A stretch of DNA of 27,491 nt from Albidovulum sp. GTDB lineage: Bacteria; Pseudomonadota; Alphaproteobacteria; Rhodobacterales; Rhodobacteraceae. The stretch is taken from the NCBI GenBank assembly GCA_030837785.1, contig JAUQYA010000033.1:1-27491 (forward strand). The letters run 5' to 3'. Positions 1 through 8,710 of the stretch are shown in pieces. Made by a program: the position numbers and the translations under genes. Positions within the stretch are counted from its first letter, which is position 1. The number at the start of each line of letters is the position of its first letter. Under the pieces are notes generated by a model, which was given only the letters and a program-made list of their open reading frames with translations, had not been told where the DNA came from and ran no database searches.

Positions 1-503
1 CCCCCTTCGCGCAACTGAGCCAATAGGGGCCCCGGCGGGTCTTCGGCCGCCGCCGTCACGATGATCCGGTCGAAGGGCGCCTGGTCGGGCAGGCCGTGGC
101 TGCCGTCGCCGGCGATCGCGGTGATGTTGGTCAGGTCGAGCTTGCGGAAGATCGCCTCGGCCTCGCGCACCAGCCGCCGGTGGCGGTCGATCGTGTAGAC
201 CCGGCGGGCGAGAAGCGAGAGGATCGCCGCCTGGTAGCCCGAGCCGGTGCCGACCTCCAGCACCTTGTCGCGCGGGCTCACCTCGAGCGCCTGGGTCATC
301 AGCCCGACGACCGAGGGCTGGCTGATCGTCTGGCCACAGGCGATCGGCAGCGGCATGTCCTCGTAGGCGCGGTCGGCGAAGATGCCGGTGACGAAGGCGC
401 CGCGGTCGATGGTCTCCATCGCCGTCAGCACGCGGGCGTCGGTGACCCCCTTCGAGCGGAGCGCGTAGAGGAAGCGCATCTTCCGCTCGGCGGCGTCGCT
501 CAT
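1..503 (-). CDS. pcm: Protein-L-isoaspartate O-methyltransferase, C-terminus cut by window edge
   Basis: Cytoplasmic SAM-dependent enzyme that methylates L-isoaspartyl residues in damaged proteins so that they can revert to aspartate. The 167 visible codons begin MSDAAERKMRFLY and run off the left end, so the C-terminal part is missing. Visible hallmarks are the family motif GQTISQPSVVGLMTQ at about residues 57-71 and the SAM-binding stretch VLEVGTGSGYQAA at about 81-93, followed by YTIDRHRRL. The ATG at 503 overlaps the surE stop in an ATGA, so the two are very probably translationally coupled. surE-pcm is a common bacterial pairing. The identification is firm; only the length is unknown. 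Confidence 0.93.
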   Translation of the reverse strand, partial: MSDAAERKMRFLYALRSKGVTDARVLTAMETIDRGAFVTGIFADRAYEDMPLPIACGQTISQPSVVGLMTQALEVSPRDKVLEVGTGSGYQAAILSLLARRVYTIDRHRRLVREAEAIFRKLDLTNITAIAGDGSHGLPDQAPFDRIIVTAAAEDPPGPLLAQLREG

Positions 504-1285
504 GCGAGCCGGGCCTCGAGATCGGCGAGCGTGTCGTGGGCAGTCAGGTCGGCGCGCATCGGCGTGATCGAGATGTAGCCGTCGAGATTGACCGCGACAT
601 CGGTGCCCGGCGCCGTGGGCGCGTGCTGCGGCCCCCCGGTGATCCAGAGGAATTTCTTGCCGGCGGGCGAGATGTGCGGCTTGACCCCGAAGGAGGTGTC
701 GGTCCGGTAGCCCTGGGCCGCGACCTTCATCCCCTTCACGTCGCGCCCGGCGATCGGCGGGAAGTTCACATTGTAGAAAAGCCGGTAGTCGCCCTTGTCC
801 CAGACGCCCTTGTCGAGAAGCGCGCGGACGACAGCGACGCCGTGGTCGCGCGCGGCCTCGAACGGGGTCTCCAGATCGTCCGTCAGCGGGCCCATGAACT
901 GTGAAAGGGCGATCGCGGGCAGGCCCTGCAGCGCTGCCTCCATCGCGCCGCCGACGGTGCCGGAGTAGAGTGCGTTCTCGGCCGCGTTGTTGCCGCGGTT
1001 GACGCCCGAGAGCACGAGGTCGGGGCGGTCACCCTGGAAGACGTCGTAAAGCCCCGCCAGCACGCAGTCGGCCGGGCTTCCCTCTGCCGCATAGCGCCGG
1101 GTGCCGAGCTTGAGGATCATCATCGGGTGGGTGTAGCTGATGCAGTGGCCGACGCCGGACTGTTCGAAGGCTGGCGCGACCGTCCAGACCTCGCCGCCGG
1201 GCCCGGCGATCTCGCCTGCGATGGCGGTGAGGACATCGAGCCCCGGGGCGTTGATGCCGTCGTCGTTGGTGATGAGGATGCGCAT
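500..1285 (-). CDS. surE: 5'/3'-nucleotidase SurE
   Basis: Metal-dependent nucleoside monophosphatase of the SurE survival-protein family, 261 residues, the usual length. The N-terminus MRILITNDDGINAPG carries the metal-binding Asp8-Asp9 pair. Ser43 (EQSGVGH) and the loop SGVNRGNN (93-100, Asn96) supply the other expected metal and substrate residues; YSGTVGGAMEA follows. The start is fixed by the conserved MRILITNDDG. Its TGA overlaps the pcm start. SurE and Pcm are often encoded together and are both linked to stationary-phase survival. Nothing looks abnormal. Confidence 0.96.
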   Translation of the reverse strand: MRILITNDDGINAPGLDVLTAIAGEIAGPGGEVWTVAPAFEQSGVGHCISYTHPMMILKLGTRRYAAEGSPADCVLAGLYDVFQGDRPDLVLSGVNRGNNAAENALYSGTVGGAMEAALQGLPAIALSQFMGPLTDDLETPFEAARDHGVAVVRALLDKGVWDKGDYRLFYNVNFPPIAGRDVKGMKVAAQGYRTDTSFGVKPHISPAGKKFLWITGGPQHAPTAPGTDVAVNLDGYISITPMRADLTAHDTLADLEARLA

Positions 1286-1310
1286 GCCCGGGCTCCCGTT
1301 TCTTGCCTCC

Positions 1311-1339
1311 TGATTAGACGAGCGGGACCGGGGCGTAAA
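1311..1339 (-). promoter_or_regulatory. Weak candidate sigma-70 promoter for surE
   Basis: On the minus strand TTTACG (1339-1334) is followed after 17 bases by TAATCA (1316-1311), with the surE ATG 25 bases further on. The -35 matches 4 of 6 consensus positions but the -10 matches poorly. It is proposed mainly from position and spacing. Confidence 0.28.
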
Positions 1340-1377
1340 GCGCCGGGCGCGGGCGCCTGTGCGCGCGGCCTCCGGCG

Positions 1378-1403
1378 GGGGTATTTGGGCAACGAAGAAG
1401 CCC
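1378..1403 (-). repeat. 26-base intergenic motif, copy A
   Basis: A 26-base sequence with core GGCAACGAAGAA (plus strand) lies 13 bases beyond the stop of the short-chain dehydrogenase. It matches a second copy at 6991-7016 at 24 of 26 positions, and both copies lie just 3' of a minus-strand stop codon in the same orientation. This copy is bounded on the left by CCGGCGGG-rich sequence. The function is unknown. Confidence 0.6.
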
Positions 1404-1416
1404 TGGGGCGTGGTCG

Positions 1417-2073
1417 TCAGAGGAGCGTCAGGAGCCTCTGCGCCTCGTCGTGGATGTCGGCCAGCGCGCTGCGGTCCTCGCCGGGGAAGAAGCGGGCGCG
1501 GGTGGCGGTCGCCATCGGGCGCGGGGTTGCGATGACGACGCGCGGGCCGATCTTCTGCGTCTCGGCCTGCCAGCTTTTCGCCAGCGCGATCTGCGCGGCC
1601 TTGGTCGAACCGTAGGCGCCGAAGAACCTTTCGCCCGCGCGCGGATCGTCGAGGAAGAGCGCGGTGCCCCCGGCCGCGCGCAGCAGCGGATCGAGCAGCG
1701 GAATGAGTGTGGCGGTGGCGCGCAGGTTGGTGGCGATGGATTTCTCCATCTCCTTGCCGTCGACATGGGCGGCGGGCGAGAGCGGCGCGGCCTGGATCGC
1801 GGCATGGACCCAGAGGCCGAGGCCGCCCCAGCGCGCGCCGATCGAGCCCGCGAGATGTTCCATCGCGCCCTGGTCTGTCAGGTTCAGGGGCGCGAGCGTC
1901 GCGGTGCCGCCCTGGGCCCTGATCCGGTCGTCAAGCTCCTCGAGCCCGCCGACGGTGCGGGCGACCGCCAGCACATGCCAGCGGCGCGCGCCGAGCGCTG
2001 CGGCCAGCGCGAAGCCGAGGCCCCGGGAGGCGCCGGTGACGAGGGCGAGGTTGGCGGCGGATGTCTCGGTCAT
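1417..2073 (-). CDS. Short-chain dehydrogenase/reductase family protein with an altered active site
   Basis: Rossmann-fold protein of 218 residues. TGASRGLG (13-20) is the nucleotide-binding glycine motif and Y154-x3-K158 (YGSTK) the catalytic pair. The start at 2073 gives MTETSAANLALVTGASRG; the frame is open further upstream, but that extra part is Arg/Cys-rich, has no family similarity and crosses the bioY promoter region. Two features are odd. The usual NNAG is replaced by HAAI (90-93), and the position expected to hold the catalytic serine, about 12-13 residues before Tyr154, reads FLDDPRAG with aspartates. It resembles YciK-type enzymes, but the substrate cannot be deduced and it may be a non-catalytic member. 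It is divergent from bioY. Confidence 0.85.
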   Translation of the reverse strand: MTETSAANLALVTGASRGLGFALAAALGARRWHVLAVARTVGGLEELDDRIRAQGGTATLAPLNLTDQGAMEHLAGSIGARWGGLGLWVHAAIQAAPLSPAAHVDGKEMEKSIATNLRATATLIPLLDPLLRAAGGTALFLDDPRAGERFFGAYGSTKAAQIALAKSWQAETQKIGPRVVIATPRPMATATRARFFPGEDRSALADIHDEAQRLLTLL

Positions 2074-2127
2074 GGCGCCCCTTTGGCATCGCCCGCCGCG
2101 GCGCGCAAGAGGCCGGGCGCAGGGAAC

Positions 2128-2156
2128 GATTGACAGGGCGCCGCGCTGCGGCGAAA
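2128..2156 (+). promoter_or_regulatory. Candidate promoter for bioY
   Basis: A perfect TTGACA (2128-2133) is followed after 17 bases by GAAATT (2151-2156), a -10 matching at 3 of 6 positions. The spacer contains the inverted repeat CGCCGC-GCT-GCGGCG. The bioY ATG lies about 35 bases downstream, preceded by the ribosome-binding site GAGGAAGGA. I saw no BioR-type palindrome (TTATmkATAA) nearby. Confidence 0.42.
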
Positions 2157-2191
2157 TTGCGCGCCATATCTGACAGAGGAAGGAACGCCAG

Positions 2192-2782
2192 ATGACCCTT
2201 TCCAAGGCCCTTGTGCCGACGCAGTCGCTGCCGATCCGTGCACTCATGGTGCTCGGCGGCTCGGTGTTCATCGCGCTCGCCGCGCAGATCTCGGTGCCGA
2301 TGATCCCGGTGCCGATGACGCTCCAGACCCTGGCGATCCTGATCGTGGGTCTGAGCTATGGCGCGCGGATGGGCGCGCTGACGGTCGCGGCCTATCTTGC
2401 CGAGGGCGCGATGGGCCTGCCGGTCTTCGCCAACGGCGGCAACGGGCTTGCTTTCGCCGGGCCGACCGCGGGCTTCCTTTTCGGCTTCGTCTTCATGGCC
2501 TGGGCGGCGGGCTTCGCCGCCGACCGCGGCGTGAAGGGCGTGCTGCCGGTGGCACTGGTGGCGCTCGCCGTGTCGGCGCTGCTCTATGTCCCCGGCGTGG
2601 CCTGGGCGATGGCGGCGGACAGCCTCTTTGGCCTCGACGCCTCCAAGTGGGGCGCCGACAGCTTCGCCTCGGTCTGGACCTGGTACATCGCGCCGTTCCT
2701 TCCGGGCGACGCGGTGAAGGCGGTCATCGCCGCGCTCGTCGTGTCGGGCGGCTGGGCGGCCCTGAAGGGCCGTGGCGCCTGA
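2192..2782 (+). CDS. bioY: Biotin transporter BioY (ECF S component)
   Basis: Integral membrane substrate-binding subunit for biotin, 196 residues with about six membrane helices. Family landmarks are PVPMTLQT (39-46), EGAMGLPVFANGG (71-83) and GPTAGFLFGF (90-99). The ATG has a strong ribosome-binding site (AGGAAGGA). The gene stands alone: no bioM/bioN ATPase or T-component gene follows, and a strong terminator closes the unit 35 bases after the stop. It may therefore act alone or use shared ECF components encoded elsewhere; solitary BioY proteins are known in this group. Confidence 0.95.
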   Translation: MTLSKALVPTQSLPIRALMVLGGSVFIALAAQISVPMIPVPMTLQTLAILIVGLSYGARMGALTVAAYLAEGAMGLPVFANGGNGLAFAGPTAGFLFGFVFMAWAAGFAADRGVKGVLPVALVALAVSALLYVPGVAWAMAADSLFGLDASKWGADSFASVWTWYIAPFLPGDAVKAVIAALVVSGGWAALKGRGA

Positions 2783-2816
2783 TCCCGGGCCGGAGGACCA
2801 GGGCCGAAGGCAGGGA

Positions 2817-2840
2817 CGCCGCCCTTCGGGGCGGCGTTTT
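2817..2840 (+). terminator. Intrinsic terminator of bioY
   Basis: Perfect 8-bp stem CGCCGCCC / GGGCGGCG closed by a TTCG tetraloop and followed by TTTT. It lies 35 bases after the bioY stop and 10 bases from the stop of the convergent DUF1284 gene. Confidence 0.88.
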
Positions 2841-2849
2841 CCGTTGGCG

Positions 2850-3278
2850 TCACTCCGCCCCGGCGTGCAGCCGTGAAAGCGCCGCTTCGCAAAGGCCGAG
2901 CGGCTCCCACTCGCAGCCGGCGCAGAGCCGGCGGAGGCTGCCCGCGGGCACCGAGGCGCGGATCCGCGCCTTCGCCTCGCCCCAGGTCAGCCGGTCGCCG
3001 GGGGCAAGGCCCAGCACATCGGCATGGGCCGCGTCGAGTCGCGCGATCTTTCCCCCCGCCTCACAGCCTTCGCCCCGCCGCTTCGGGCAGGGGGCGCAGA
3101 TGTCGTCGGCCGCGCCGGTAACCTCGATCACCGTGGCATCGCCCCCCGGCGCGCGAAGCCGGGCCGTGACGATCGCGTCCATGTTGGCGGTGAACTCGGG
3201 CGAGTAGCCCTTGCCCTCGTAGCCGAGCGAGCAGAGGAAATGGTGGGGGCGGTAGCGGACCGGGGTGCCGCCGCTCAC
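2850..3278 (-). CDS. DUF1284 family protein with two CxxC-x7-C clusters
   Basis: 142 residues of the uncharacterised DUF1284 family, recognised by the N-terminal VRYRPHHFLCSLGYEGKGYS. The best start is GTG at 3278, overlapping the purF stop as GTGA; no ATG lies between there and the family-conserved block. Six cysteines form two identically spaced groups: C61-x2-C64-x7-C72 and C119-x2-C122-x7-C130, with C16 as a seventh. This strongly suggests a metal or Fe-S cofactor, but the sequence does not say which. Overlap with purF implies coupled translation. The function is unknown; a link to the Fe-S enzyme PurF is only a guess from position. Confidence 0.85.
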   Translation of the reverse strand: MSGGTPVRYRPHHFLCSLGYEGKGYSPEFTANMDAIVTARLRAPGGDATVIEVTGAADDICAPCPKRRGEGCEAGGKIARLDAAHADVLGLAPGDRLTWGEAKARIRASVPAGSLRRLCAGCEWEPLGLCEAALSRLHAGAE

Positions 3279-4735
3279 TCGGCGGCCTTCATCGTGAAGC
3301 CGTTGGCGATCTGGTCGGCCGGTGCCACCGGATAGTCGCCCGAGAAACAGGCGTCGCAATACTGCGGGCTCGCCCTGTCGCGGCCCTTCGCCTCGCCCGC
3401 GGCGCGATAGAGCCCGTCGAGCGAGATGAACTTCAGGCTGTCGACGCCGATCCACTCGCGCATCTCGTCCTCGCTCATCCGCGCGGCGAGAAGCTTGTCG
3501 CGGTCGGGCGTGTCGACGCCGTAGAAGCAGGGCCAGGCGGTGGGGGGGGAGGCGATGCGGAAATGCACCTCGGCGGCGCCGGCGTCGAGGATCATGTCCT
3601 TGATCTTGCGGCTCGTGGTGCCGCGGACGACCGAGTCGTCCACCAGGATCACCCGCTTGCCGGAGATCAGCGCGCGGTTGACGTTGAGCTTCAGCCGCAC
3701 CCCCATGTTGCGGATCTGCTCGGTCGGCTCGATGAAGGTGCGGCCGACATACTGGTTGCGGATGATCCCCATGCCGAAGGGGATGCCGCTTTCGGCGGCA
3801 TAGCCGATCGCCGCGGGGGTGCCGCTGTCGGGCACCGGGCAGACCAGGTCGGCCTCCACCGGCGCCTCGCGGGCCAGCTCCACGCCGATCTGGCGGCGCG
3901 TCTCGTAGACCGAACGGCCGCCGAGGATGGAATCGGGGCGCGAGAAATAGACGTGTTCGAAGATGCAGAAGCGGGGCTTCGCCGGGGCGAAGGGGTGCGA
4001 GGAGGTGACCGTGCCGGCCTCGATCACCACCATCTCGCCGGGTTGGATCTCGCGGACGAACTCGGCGCCGATGATGTCGAGCGCGCAGGTCTCCGAGGCG
4101 AGCGCGTGGCCCTCGCCGATCCGGCCGAGGACGAGCGGGCGCACGCCCAGCGGATCGCGCACGCCGATCAGCTTGGTGCGGGTCATGGCGATCACCGAAA
4201 ACGCCCCCTCGACGGCGCGGAGCGCGTCCTTGATCCGTTCCGCCAGCGTCTTCTGCATCGAGCGCGCCATCAGGTGGATGATGCATTCGCTGTCCGAGGA
4301 GGACTGGAAGATCGCGCCACGTTCGATCAGGTCGCGGCGAAGCTGCGCGGCATTGGTCAGGTTGCCGTTGTGGGCGATGGCGCAGCCGCCGATGGCGAAT
4401 TCGCCGAAGAAGGGCTGCACGTCGCGGATCGCCGTGTGGCCCTTCGATCCGGCGGTGGAATAGCGGACATGGCCGATGGCGAGGCTGCCGGGCAGGGTGG
4501 CCATGACGTCGGCCTTGGTGAAGGTGTCGCGGACATAGCCGAAGCGCTTGGCGTTGTTGAAGCCCTCGGCCGCGTCATAGGCGACGATGCCGCCCGCCTC
4601 CTGCCCGCGGTGCTGGAGCGCATGGAGCCCGAGGGCGACGAAGTTGGCAGCGTCGGCGACCCCGGTCACGCCGAAGACGCCGCATTCCTCCTTCAGCTTG
4701 TCGTCGTCGAAGGGGTGGGCGATGTGTCGGCGCAT
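3275..4735 (-). CDS. purF: Amidophosphoribosyltransferase (PurF), Fe-S type
   Basis: First committed step of purine synthesis: PRPP plus glutamine to phosphoribosylamine, in the cytoplasm. With the start at 4735 it has 486 residues. A 17-residue propeptide precedes the N-terminal nucleophile Cys18 (KEECGVFGV); HVRYSTAG (89-96) and AHNGNL (121-126) complete the glutaminase site. The PRPP loop is VILVDDSVVRGTTS (362-375). Cys257, Cys403, Cys460 and Cys463 match the four 4Fe-4S ligands of the Bacillus-type enzyme, so this is the propeptide-processed Fe-S form rather than the E. coli form. An upstream ATG at 4804 is possible, but the added residues look non-conserved. It follows cvpA, as in many proteobacteria. 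Confidence 0.97.
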   Translation of the reverse strand: MRRHIAHPFDDDKLKEECGVFGVTGVADAANFVALGLHALQHRGQEAGGIVAYDAAEGFNNAKRFGYVRDTFTKADVMATLPGSLAIGHVRYSTAGSKGHTAIRDVQPFFGEFAIGGCAIAHNGNLTNAAQLRRDLIERGAIFQSSSDSECIIHLMARSMQKTLAERIKDALRAVEGAFSVIAMTRTKLIGVRDPLGVRPLVLGRIGEGHALASETCALDIIGAEFVREIQPGEMVVIEAGTVTSSHPFAPAKPRFCIFEHVYFSRPDSILGGRSVYETRRQIGVELAREAPVEADLVCPVPDSGTPAAIGYAAESGIPFGMGIIRNQYVGRTFIEPTEQIRNMGVRLKLNVNRALISGKRVILVDDSVVRGTTSRKIKDMILDAGAAEVHFRIASPPTAWPCFYGVDTPDRDKLLAARMSEDEMREWIGVDSLKFISLDGLYRAAGEAKGRDRASPQYCDACFSGDYPVAPADQIANGFTMKAAE

Positions 4736-4870
4736 GGCGCGTGTCTCCGAATCCGGCCGAAAGGGAATCGCCCCCCATTTAGGCGCAGATGCCGCCCATG
4801 TCACGCCCGCGTCACCAGGATATGATGCGCCTTGGAGTTTCGAGGGCGTTCCGGGGCCGATCCGGGCAGC

Positions 4871-5515
4871 TCAGTTTTCGGGGACGGTGACGGTTTTGGC
4901 GCCGGTCCCGGTCGTGCCTTCCGGCGTGCCGCCGGTGCCGCCGTCGATCGCGGTCGAGGTCGGCGCGCCGCAATCGCCCACGAGCTCCTGGTAGCGCGCG
5001 AGGATCCAGCCCGGCGCGTCCTGGGGCACTTCCGCGTTCAGCCGCTGTTCGAGCGAGGAGAAGATCTTCGCGGACTGCGAGTTGTCGACGACCGGGACGG
5101 TCGAGCCGGTGAGAACGCGGGCATAAACGACGAAGGCCACCGCGACGAGAAGGATGCCGCGCAGGACGCCGAAGAGGAAGCCGAGCCCCTGGTCGATGCC
5201 GCCAAGCGCGGAGCGCTGCACGGCCGAGGAAAACACCGGGGTGAAGATCGACATGACGATGAGCGCCAGCGCGAAGACCCCGGCGAAGGCCGCGATGATC
5301 GACAGTTCGCACGAATCGCCGAGGAACTTGTCGAGGACCGGGATCTGCTTGACCAGCGGCTCTGCCTGCGGCGCGAAGATGAAGGCGAGCACCGCGGCCG
5401 CGACCCAGCCGGCGATGGCGAGAATTTCGCGCACGAAGCCGCGGCTGTAGGCCAGGATCGCCGACATCAGGATGATGACGGCCACCACGGCGTCAACGAT
5501 GGTGAAACCTTCCAT
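4871..5515 (-). CDS. cvpA: CvpA family inner-membrane protein
   Basis: 214 residues. The N-terminal half resembles colicin V production protein: helix 6-24, then the conserved YSRGFVREILAIAGWVAA (23-40), and further helices near residues 66-90 and 105-128. The C-terminal third is soluble and Pro/Gly/Thr-rich, with GGTGGTPEGTTGTG near the end. CvpA is an inner-membrane protein linked to envelope homeostasis; its molecular role is unsettled. It sits 18 bases after radA and ahead of purF, the classical cvpA-purF order, so the three are probably cotranscribed. Confidence 0.92.
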   Translation of the reverse strand: MEGFTIVDAVVAVIILMSAILAYSRGFVREILAIAGWVAAAVLAFIFAPQAEPLVKQIPVLDKFLGDSCELSIIAAFAGVFALALIVMSIFTPVFSSAVQRSALGGIDQGLGFLFGVLRGILLVAVAFVVYARVLTGSTVPVVDNSQSAKIFSSLEQRLNAEVPQDAPGWILARYQELVGDCGAPTSTAIDGGTGGTPEGTTGTGAKTVTVPEN

Positions 5516-5533
5516 GTCCCTCGCTCCTCGTTC

Positions 5534-6901
<1,368 letters not shown>

Positions 6902-6964
6902 GCGCCCTTCCTGCCCGATGGCGGGGGAGCCGGCAAGGGGGCGGCGGAGGGGGGCGCCGCCCCC

Positions 6965-6984
6965 GTCCCCGCAAGGGCGGGGAC
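6965..6984. repeat. Perfect hairpin beside motif copy B
   Basis: GTCCCCGC-AAGG-GCGGGGAC forms an 8-bp perfect stem with a 4-base loop, between the PqiA-like gene and radA. There is no T-tract on either strand, so it is not a standard intrinsic terminator. It lies 6 bases from motif copy B and may belong to the same element. Confidence 0.6.
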
Positions 6985-6990
6985 TCCCCC

Positions 6991-7016
6991 GGGGTATTTC
7001 GGCAACGAAGAAACCC
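6991..7016 (-). repeat. 26-base intergenic motif, copy B
   Basis: Matches 24 of 26 positions of the copy at 1378-1403 (core GGCAACGAAGAA on the plus strand). It lies 5 bases beyond the stop of the PqiA-like gene, in the same position and orientation relative to an upstream minus-strand gene as copy A. Read on the minus strand, a perfect hairpin follows it. Confidence 0.6.
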
Positions 7017-7021
7017 GCCCG

Positions 7022-7468
7022 TCAGGCGCCGCGGCCGCGCCGGTGCGCCCGTTCGGTCAGGGCGGAGATCGCCAGGCTTGCGAGGATGCAGGCGGTGAAG
7101 AGATAGAGCCCCCAGGCGGTCTCCAGCCGCCCGACGCCCACGCCCCCGGCGATGACGATGTAGAGCGCGATCAGGAACACGTCGGCCATCGCGAGCCGCC
7201 CGAGCAGGTGCAGGGCGCCGTGGATGCGCGGCGAGGCGAGGCCGAACTGCACCAGCGCGAGGCCGATGGTCTTGAGATAGGGCGCGAAGATCGCGAGGAA
7301 GGTGACGAGAAGCGCCAGCGCCACGTCCTTTTCCCACAGCGCCTGCAGCCCGGTGACGACGGAGATTTCGTCGAGGTCGAGGAACGGCAGGAGCCCGGCC
7401 CGCAGCAGCGGCGCGAACCACGACAGCGGGAAGAGGACAAGGAGCGAGAGGTTGGCGAGGCGCAGCAT
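7022..7468 (-). CDS. Single-domain PqiA-like membrane protein
   Basis: 148 residues starting MLRLANLSLLVLFPLSWFAP at 7468; the 12-residue upstream extension is Arg/Pro-rich and unlikely. About four membrane helices are visible. The stretch LHLLGRLAMADVFLIALYI (about 98-116) and the preceding FAPYLKTIGL are typical of paraquat-inducible protein A domains. Classical PqiA has two such domains in about 400 residues; this is one domain only. No PqiB-type MCE protein accompanies it, but mlaE/mlaF lie just upstream on the same strand, so a role in envelope lipid traffic is plausible but not shown. Confidence 0.82.
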   Translation of the reverse strand: MLRLANLSLLVLFPLSWFAPLLRAGLLPFLDLDEISVVTGLQALWEKDVALALLVTFLAIFAPYLKTIGLALVQFGLASPRIHGALHLLGRLAMADVFLIALYIVIAGGVGVGRLETAWGLYLFTACILASLAISALTERAHRRGRGA

Positions 7469-7510
7469 GGGCCCGCTTCTACACCGGCGGGGCGGGCGGA
7501 CCAAGGTCGG

Positions 7511-7852
7511 TCAGTAGGCCGTGCGCCGCCGCCGTCTGCGCCCGAAGATGAGGACGGCGACCCAGATCCCGAAGCAGAACCAGGACAGGAGCGCCGCGAT
7601 CGCGTGGCCCGGCCCCAGCGTCAGCCCGCCGTCGCCCAGTGTCCAGAGGGTCGCGGCGATGACGACGAGGTTGATGGCCATCGCCCCGGCGGAAAAGGCG
7701 GTGGCGGCGCGGAGCCACCGGCCCGGGGTCACCCCGCGCCGGCGCAGGTCGACGACCCGCCTGAAGCCGGCCGCCAGGCTGACGGCAGGGGGCACCAGGA
7801 ACAGGGCACTGATGAACAGAAGTGCGGGCAAAGCGCCCTGAGCCGAAGCCAT
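7511..7852 (-). CDS. Small hypothetical membrane protein
   Basis: 113 residues, not recognised as a named family. Three hydrophobic segments lie at about 8-28, 49-70 and 82-103, and the protein ends in a run of arginines (GRRRRRRTAY), which would place the C-terminus in the cytoplasm. A good promoter candidate lies 33 bases upstream of the ATG. It is followed 42 bases later by the PqiA-like gene on the same strand, so the two may form a unit separate from alr-mlaE-mlaF. Confidence 0.7.
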   Translation of the reverse strand: MASAQGALPALLFISALFLVPPAVSLAAGFRRVVDLRRRGVTPGRWLRAATAFSAGAMAINLVVIAATLWTLGDGGLTLGPGHAIAALLSWFCFGIWVAVLIFGRRRRRRTAY

Positions 7853-7884
7853 GTTCCGCCTCCAGCCCCATCCCGGACAGGCCC

Positions 7885-7914
7885 AGCCTATGTCGCATCG
7901 GGTGGCAAAGTCAA
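7885..7914 (-). promoter_or_regulatory. Candidate sigma-70 promoter for the 113-residue membrane protein
   Basis: On the minus strand TTGACT (7914-7909; 5 of 6 consensus positions), an 18-base spacer, then TAGGCT (7890-7885; 3 of 6). The ATG at 7852 lies 32 bases after the -10. It sits in the only sizeable gap of this stretch, just after mlaF. Confidence 0.5.
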
Positions 7915-7963
7915 ATTCCGCGGCGATATCAGGCGGAGGCCCGCCGTTCCGCGGTCGGTGCGC

Positions 7964-8710
7964 TCAGCGGATCGCGGCGATCGGCCCCTCCGCCCGGCCG
8001 TGGATGAACTGCTGGACGTAAGGGTCTGGTGTCGTGTCCATTTCCGTGATTGGCCCCGTCCACTGGATGACCCCGTCATGGAGCATCGCCACGCGGTCGG
8101 CGATGGCGCGGACCGAAGACATGTCGTGGGTGATCGTCATCGCGGTCACCCCCATCTCGGTGACGATCTCGCGGATCAGCTCGTTGATGACGCCGGCCAT
8201 GATCGGGTCGAGCCCGGTGGTCGGTTCGTCGAAGAAGATGATCTCGGGCTCGGCGGCGATGGCGCGGGCGAGGCCCACGCGTTTCTGCATGCCGCCGGAC
8301 AGCTCGGCGGGGAAGAGGTCGGCCACCTCGGGCTTCAGCCCGACGCGGCGCAGCTTCTCGATGGCGATGGCGCGCGCCTCGGCCCTCGGCCGCCTCAGCG
8401 AGCCGCGCAGGAGCCGGAAGGCGACATTCTGCCAGACCGGCAGCGAATCAAAGAGCGCGCCGCCCTGAAAGAGCATCCCGAAGCGGGCGAGAAAGGCGTC
8501 GCGCGCGCCGGTTCCGGCGGTCACGCCACCGACCGAAATGGTCCCGCTGTCCGGCTGAACAAGGCCGAGGATGCATTTGAGAAGAACCGATTTTCCGGTG
8601 CCGGAGCCGCCGATGATCACCATGCTTTCGCGGGACGGGACCGTCAGCGTGACGCCCCTCAGGACGCGGTTGGGGCCGAAGGCCTTGTGAACATCCGTAA
8701 GCGTGATCAT
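7964..8710 (-). CDS. mlaF: ABC transporter ATPase, MlaF-like
   Basis: 248-residue cytoplasmic ATPase of a phospholipid-type (Mla/Ttg2A) ABC importer or lipid transporter. Walker A GGSGTGKS (34-41), signature LSGGM (137-141), Walker B IIFFDEPTTGLDP and the switch-His segment TITHDMSSV are all present. LSGGMQKRVGLARA and DPIMAGVINELI are typical of the MlaF subgroup. Its ATG overlaps the mlaE stop (ATGA), so ATPase and permease are coupled. No MCE-domain MlaD gene follows in this window. Confidence 0.92.
   Translation of the reverse strand: MITLTDVHKAFGPNRVLRGVTLTVPSRESMVIIGGSGTGKSVLLKCILGLVQPDSGTISVGGVTAGTGARDAFLARFGMLFQGGALFDSLPVWQNVAFRLLRGSLRRPRAEARAIAIEKLRRVGLKPEVADLFPAELSGGMQKRVGLARAIAAEPEIIFFDEPTTGLDPIMAGVINELIREIVTEMGVTAMTITHDMSSVRAIADRVAMLHDGVIQWTGPITEMDTTPDPYVQQFIHGRAEGPIAAIR

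Noticed and set aside
2850..4286. 478-codon minus frame ending in the DUF1284 sequence
   Set aside because: Only its last 142 codons are real; the rest is an out-of-frame reading of purF.
4736..4870. Purine riboswitch or operator ahead of purF
   Set aside because: No conserved purine-riboswitch core or clear palindrome was visible in the 135-base cvpA-purF gap.
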